Assembly: GCA_015055785.1 (NCBI GenBank) | Contig: SVHQ01000057.1 | Span: 1-9,208 of the forward strand | Source: Clostridiales bacterium | GTDB taxonomy: Bacteria > Bacillota_A > Clostridia > Christensenellales > Borkfalkiaceae | Length of the DNA: 9,208 bases | Direction: 5' to 3' | Shown here: positions 5,681-9,208 of the stretch, piece by piece | Layout: each line of letters begins with the position of its first letter | Position numbering within the stretch: the stretch's first letter is position 1 | The notes under the pieces: model-generated | The model's input: only the letters and a program-made list of their open reading frames with translations | The model's database searches: none | What the model was told of the DNA's origin: nothing | Made by a program: the position numbers and the translations under genes

Positions 5681-5876
5681 CGAGAAACTCAGTTTCTCGT
5701 GAGGTGTAGGGACAAAGCCCCACATGAAAAACCAAAAGTAAGCAGGCTTTGCTTGCGTTTAACTCCCCGCGGAAGCGGTTGATGAGGGCAACGCCCTCGC
5801 ACAAATAGCCTTCTAAAAGCAAAACGAAAGTTTTGCGCCCAACATACGCCCAAAGGCGTTATCGCCAAGTAGGCGA
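5681..5876. repeat. Chain of eight short hairpins between purN and purD
   Basis: Consecutive dyads with different sequences fill this gap: 5681-5699 (8-bp stem, TCA loop); 5705-5724 (7 positions, one A-C mismatch); 5742-5756 (6 bp with one G-U, TTT loop); 5767-5778 (CCGC/GCGG, GGAA loop); 5784-5798 (GAGGGC/GCCCTC, AAC loop); 5819-5836 (GCAAAAC/GTTTTGC, GAAA loop); 5846-5859 (ACGCC/GGCGT, CAAA loop); 5862-5876 (TCGCC/GGCGA, AAGTA loop). None has a clear T tract. Frames stay open across part of it on both strands, but no known protein is recognised. The stretch is probably non-coding repeat DNA or structured RNA. Confidence 0.7.
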
Positions 5877-5907
5877 AAGAGATGAAAACAAACGGAGAAA
5901 GAAAAAA

Positions 5908-7182
5908 ATGAACGTTTTGGTGATAGGTAACGGTGGCAGAGAACATGCCGTCATACAAGCATTGAAAAAATCCCCCAAAGTAACAAAAATTTACGCTATG
6001 AAAGGCAATGCTGGAATCGCGCAGGATGCCGAGCTTGTAAACGTCGATTATTGCGACGTAAAAGCTGTGGGCGAATGGGTGGATAAAAAGGGCGATATTG
6101 ATTTCACCGTCGTGACGCCTGATGATCCCTTGGCGCTTGGCTTGGTGGATGAGTTGGAAAAACGTGGTCATCGTGCTTTCGGGCCTCGTAAAAATGCGGC
6201 AATCATCGAAGCAAGTAAGGCTTTTTCCAAAGAACTCATGAAAAAATACAATATTCCCACGGCAAAATATGAAACCTTTTCCAATTATGAAAAAGCACTT
6301 TCGTACGTGGAGAAATGTGATATTCCTGTCGTTTTAAAAGCAGACGGACTTGCGCTTGGCAAAGGGGTTTTGATTTGTAAGACCCGTCAAGAGGCATTGG
6401 ACGGCTTGAAAGAAATGATGTTGGAAAGTAAATTTGGTACAGCGGGCAGTACGGTGGTCGTGGAAGAATTTTTGGAAGGCCCTGAAGTGTCGGCTTTGGC
6501 GTTCACGGATGGCAAAACGATGGTGCCCATGATTACAAGCTGCGACCATAAGCGTGCGTTGGATAACGACGAGGGCTTGAATACAGGCGGTATGGGTACG
6601 TTCTCACCTGCTCCTTTCTATGGCGAAAAATCGCAAAAAGAAGTGTATGAACAGATAATGCTGCCTACCATGTATGCGATGAACGCGGAAGGACGCACCT
6701 TTAAAGGCGTTTTGTATTTCGGACTTATGAAGACGAAAGACGGCTATAAAGTTATCGAATATAACTCTCGTTTCGGCGATCCTGAAACGCAGGTAATCCT
6801 GCCCATGTTAAAGACAGATTTGATGGAGATTTTTGAGGCGGTTGTCGAGGAAAGGCTTTCGGAAATCAATGTAGAATGGTTGGACGGAGCTTGTGTTTGT
6901 TTGGTGCTTGCAAGCGGCGGTTATCCTGAAAAATATGAAAAGGGCAAGGAAATCACGTTTGGCAATTTGGATAAAGACGTTGTTCTCTGTCATGCAGGTA
7001 CGGCAGAAAAGGACGGTAAAATCGTGACGAGCGGCGGCAGAGTACTTGGGGTTTGCGCCAAGGGCAAAGACATAGAGGAAGCGAGAAAGAAAGTGTATGC
7101 AAATGCCGAAAAAATTCATTTTGACGGTATGTATTATAGAAAAGATATCGGCGTGAAATATAGAGATATTGCAAAGGAATAA
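5908..7182 (+). CDS. purD: Phosphoribosylamine-glycine ligase (GAR synthetase)
   Basis: This 424-residue ATP-grasp enzyme joins phosphoribosylamine and glycine to give GAR, the step after PurF. Motifs are GNGGREH (7-13), VLKADGLALGKGV (142-154) in the ATP-grasp core, EEFLEGPEVS (186-195), NTGGMGTFSP (225-234), SRFGDPETQ (287-295) and YRKDIG (410-415). The length is usual for monofunctional PurD. Two stretches differ from textbook forms: VTPDDPLALGLVD (69-81) in place of the GPEAPL region, and DNDEGLNTGG (219-228) in place of DGDxGPNTGG. ATG 5908 is chosen because GGAG lies at 5894-5897 and GNGGREH follows. An in-frame extension back to 5833 is basic, crosses two of the hairpins and has no homology. 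Confidence 0.96.
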   Translation: MNVLVIGNGGREHAVIQALKKSPKVTKIYAMKGNAGIAQDAELVNVDYCDVKAVGEWVDKKGDIDFTVVTPDDPLALGLVDELEKRGHRAFGPRKNAAIIEASKAFSKELMKKYNIPTAKYETFSNYEKALSYVEKCDIPVVLKADGLALGKGVLICKTRQEALDGLKEMMLESKFGTAGSTVVVEEFLEGPEVSALAFTDGKTMVPMITSCDHKRALDNDEGLNTGGMGTFSPAPFYGEKSQKEVYEQIMLPTMYAMNAEGRTFKGVLYFGLMKTKDGYKVIEYNSRFGDPETQVILPMLKTDLMEIFEAVVEERLSEINVEWLDGACVCLVLASGGYPEKYEKGKEITFGNLDKDVVLCHAGTAEKDGKIVTSGGRVLGVCAKGKDIEEARKKVYANAEKIHFDGMYYRKDIGVKYRDIAKE

Positions 7183-7186
7183 TGAT

Positions 7187-9208
7187 ATGATTTACAGAAT
7201 TTTTGTTGAAAAGAAAGATAACGTGCAGGCAAGAAAAGAAGCGGCGGATATCAAAACGCTCTTAAAAATCGACGTGGCAGATTTTCGTCTTGTGCTTCGT
7301 TATGACGTAGAGGGTTTAAGCGAAGACGAATTGCAAGCGGCGATCCCTTCCGTATTTTCCGAACCGCCCGTTGACGACGTGTATTTGGAAAACTTGGAAA
7401 TTCCCGAGGGGTATAAGGCTTTTGCGGTCAGCTATTTGACGGGTCAGTACGATCAGCGTGCGGATAGTGCGGCGCAGTGCGTACAGCTTTTGACGAGAAA
7501 GGCGCGTCCCCTTGTAAAATGCGCAAAAATCTATATGGCGAAAGGGGTGACGGACGAACAGCTTCTTGCCATTAAAAAACATATCATTAACCCCGTGGAA
7601 AGCGAAGAGGTGGGTTTTGAAAAACCGAAAACGCTTGTTATGCAAGCACAAGAAGGCTCACCTGTTGCCGACGTGGACGGTTTTATTGACATGAGCGACG
7701 AGCAAATTGCGGCATACCATAAGAACGTTGGTTTTGCAATGAGCGCGGCGGACTTGGCGTTCGTGCGCGATTATTTCCAAACGGAAAAACGCAATCCTAC
7801 GGAAACGGAACTCAAAGTGATTGATACCTATTGGTCGGATCACTGCCGTCACACGACGTTTGCAACCGAGTTGAAAAATGTAAAAATTACGTCTGAAAAT
7901 AAAGGTATTGAAAAGGCGTACCATCTCTATGAAGAATTATATCAGGAATTGAACGGTAACCGTCCCGATAAATACCCCTGCCTTATGGATTTGGCGACGA
8001 TAGCTGCAAAGAAATTGAAAAAGGACGGTAAGCTGGACAATCTCGATATTTCCGATGAAATCAACGCTTGCTCCATTCAGATTAAAGCGGAAATTGACGG
8101 TAAGGAAGAAGATTACCTTGTCATGTTCAAGAACGAAACGCACAACCACCCGACGGAAATCGAACCGTTCGGCGGCGCGGCAACCTGCCTTGGCGGTGCA
8201 ATCCGCGATCCTTTGAGCGGTAGAACCTACGTATATCAAGCGATGCGTATTACGGGCGCGTCCGATCCTCGTGAGAAGTTAGAGGATACGCTTGCAGGGA
8301 AGCTTCCTCAACGTGCGATTACACAACGTGCGGCGGCAGGTTTCTCCTCGTACGGCAACCAAATTGGTCTTGCAACGGGCATTGTTGATGAAGTATATCA
8401 CGAGGGGTATAAGGCAAAGCGTTTGGAAACGGGCTTTGTTGTTGGCGGTGCGAGAAAGGAAATGGTATATCGCGAAGCCCCCAAAGCAGGCGACGTGATT
8501 ATTTTGCTTGGCGGCGAAACGGGTCGCGATGGCTGCGGCGGTGCAACGGGTTCGTCCAAAGCACACGATAGTCATTCGGTGGAAACGTGTGGCGCGGAAG
8601 TGCAAAAGGGTAACGCGTTGACGGAAAGAAAATTGCAACGTTTGTTCTTGAATAAGGAAGCAACGCGTAAGATTAAAAAATGTAACGACTTCGGTGCAGG
8701 CGGTGTGTCGGTTGCGATTGGCGAACTTGCAGACGGCTTGAATATCGATTTGGATAAAGTACCCAAGAAATATGCAGGGTTAAACGGTACGGAATTGGCG
8801 ATTTCCGAATCGCAGGAACGTATGGCCGTCGTAGTAGATGAAAAGGACGTAGAAGCGTTTATTGCTTTGGCGGCGGAAGAAAATCTTGCGGCTACGCCCG
8901 TGGCTGTGGTGACGGATACGGGTAGAATGAGAATGTTCTTAAAAGGCAAGGCAATCGTGGATATTTCTCGTGATTTCCTGAATACCAATGGCGTGAAGCA
9001 GGAAACGGAAGTGGAAATTGCCGATAAGAAAACTCATTGGTTTGATAAAAAGTGCGGCTTGAAATTTGCCGAAGAAACGGAAAAAGTCATTTCCGATTTG
9101 AACGTTTGCGCCAAGAAAGGACTTTCAGAAACCTTCGACTCGACGATTGGCGCAAGAACGGTATATATGCCTTGGGGCGGTAAGACGCAACGCACGCCTG
9201 CTATTGCG
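7187..9208 (+). CDS. purL: FGAM synthetase, long single-chain PurL, 3' truncated by window
   Basis: An open frame of 674 codons runs from ATG 7187 past the right edge with no stop. PurL converts FGAR, glutamine and ATP to FGAM. The start MIYRIFVEKK followed by a domain of about 190 residues fits the long single-chain type with its own N-terminal domain, as found in clostridia and Bacteroides. Motifs seen are TYWSDHCRHTTF (214-225), NETHNHPTEIEPFGGAATC (316-334) and GRDGCGGATGSSKAH (446-460). The C-terminal half, including the class I glutaminase domain, lies outside the window. AAAGGA at 7173-7178, within the purD end, is the ribosome binding site. Four bases separate it from the purD stop. 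Confidence 0.96.
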   Translation, partial: MIYRIFVEKKDNVQARKEAADIKTLLKIDVADFRLVLRYDVEGLSEDELQAAIPSVFSEPPVDDVYLENLEIPEGYKAFAVSYLTGQYDQRADSAAQCVQLLTRKARPLVKCAKIYMAKGVTDEQLLAIKKHIINPVESEEVGFEKPKTLVMQAQEGSPVADVDGFIDMSDEQIAAYHKNVGFAMSAADLAFVRDYFQTEKRNPTETELKVIDTYWSDHCRHTTFATELKNVKITSENKGIEKAYHLYEELYQELNGNRPDKYPCLMDLATIAAKKLKKDGKLDNLDISDEINACSIQIKAEIDGKEEDYLVMFKNETHNHPTEIEPFGGAATCLGGAIRDPLSGRTYVYQAMRITGASDPREKLEDTLAGKLPQRAITQRAAAGFSSYGNQIGLATGIVDEVYHEGYKAKRLETGFVVGGARKEMVYREAPKAGDVIILLGGETGRDGCGGATGSSKAHDSHSVETCGAEVQKGNALTERKLQRLFLNKEATRKIKKCNDFGAGGVSVAIGELADGLNIDLDKVPKKYAGLNGTELAISESQERMAVVVDEKDVEAFIALAAEENLAATPVAVVTDTGRMRMFLKGKAIVDISRDFLNTNGVKQETEVEIADKKTHWFDKKCGLKFAEETEKVISDLNVCAKKGLSETFDSTIGARTVYMPWGGKTQRTPAIA

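Noticed and set aside
5833..5907. 25-residue N-terminal extension of purD
   Set aside because: It is translated from hairpin DNA and is very basic. The conserved start MNVLVIGNGGREH with GGAG at 5894-5897 defines 5908.
5613..6171. Minus-strand frames across the hairpin chain (5613-5822 and 5689-6171)
   Set aside because: They overlap the ends of purN and purD in antisense and have no recognisable domain. The palindromes themselves tend to keep both strands open.

Overview
The window is most of a de novo purine biosynthesis operon, all on the + strand, behind about 1.2 kb of repeat-rich and regulatory DNA. The gene order is purE-purC-purF-purM-purN-purD-purL. PurL is the long single-chain type with an N-terminal extension, and it runs off the right edge. 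The gene order, the PurL type, the GGAG-type ribosome binding sites and the moderately AT-rich codon use suggest a Bacillota member, most likely of class Clostridia. No 16S rRNA or other phylogenetic marker is present, so this placement is an inference.

Left region (1-822): a near-identical unit occurs twice, at 1-248 and 387-621. Each copy holds the end of an open frame built from 33-bp (11-residue) repeats, followed by an array of 21-bp repeats; the second array decays gradually to about position 821. The window begins inside the first copy. I recognise no gene family here, and the small frames are only weakly supported. Positions 822-910 are AT-rich and hold nothing I can name.

Control region (912-1206): an extended -10 promoter (TGGTATAAT at 932-940) precedes a leader of about 260 nt. 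The leader contains a small open frame with a well-placed Shine-Dalgarno sequence (1007-1129), a nested hairpin around 1058-1085, and a terminator-like hairpin with a T tract (1138-1183) just before purE. Bases 1083-1091 can pair with the 5' arm of that terminator, so two exclusive folds are possible. This looks like transcription attenuation. No known riboswitch class was recognised.

Operon (1207-9208): purF, purM, purD, purN, purL, purE and purC cover the steps from PRPP to SAICAR. PurF makes phosphoribosylamine, PurD makes GAR, PurN formylates it to FGAR, PurL makes FGAM, PurM makes AIR, PurE works at the carboxylation step and PurC makes SAICAR. purH, often found between purN and purD in clostridia, is absent there. 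The purN-purD gap instead holds a chain of eight different small hairpins (5681-5876). The purM-purN gap holds a GC-rich nested inverted repeat (4930-5028).

The most striking observation is in PurF. The N-terminal cysteine nucleophile of its glutaminase domain is missing (the protein starts MAVFGIFG where the family has CGVFGI), and two other glutaminase positions are also changed. The phosphoribosyltransferase loop and the Fe-S cysteines are kept. This suggests a PurF that uses free ammonia, or ammonia supplied by another protein, rather than glutamine.
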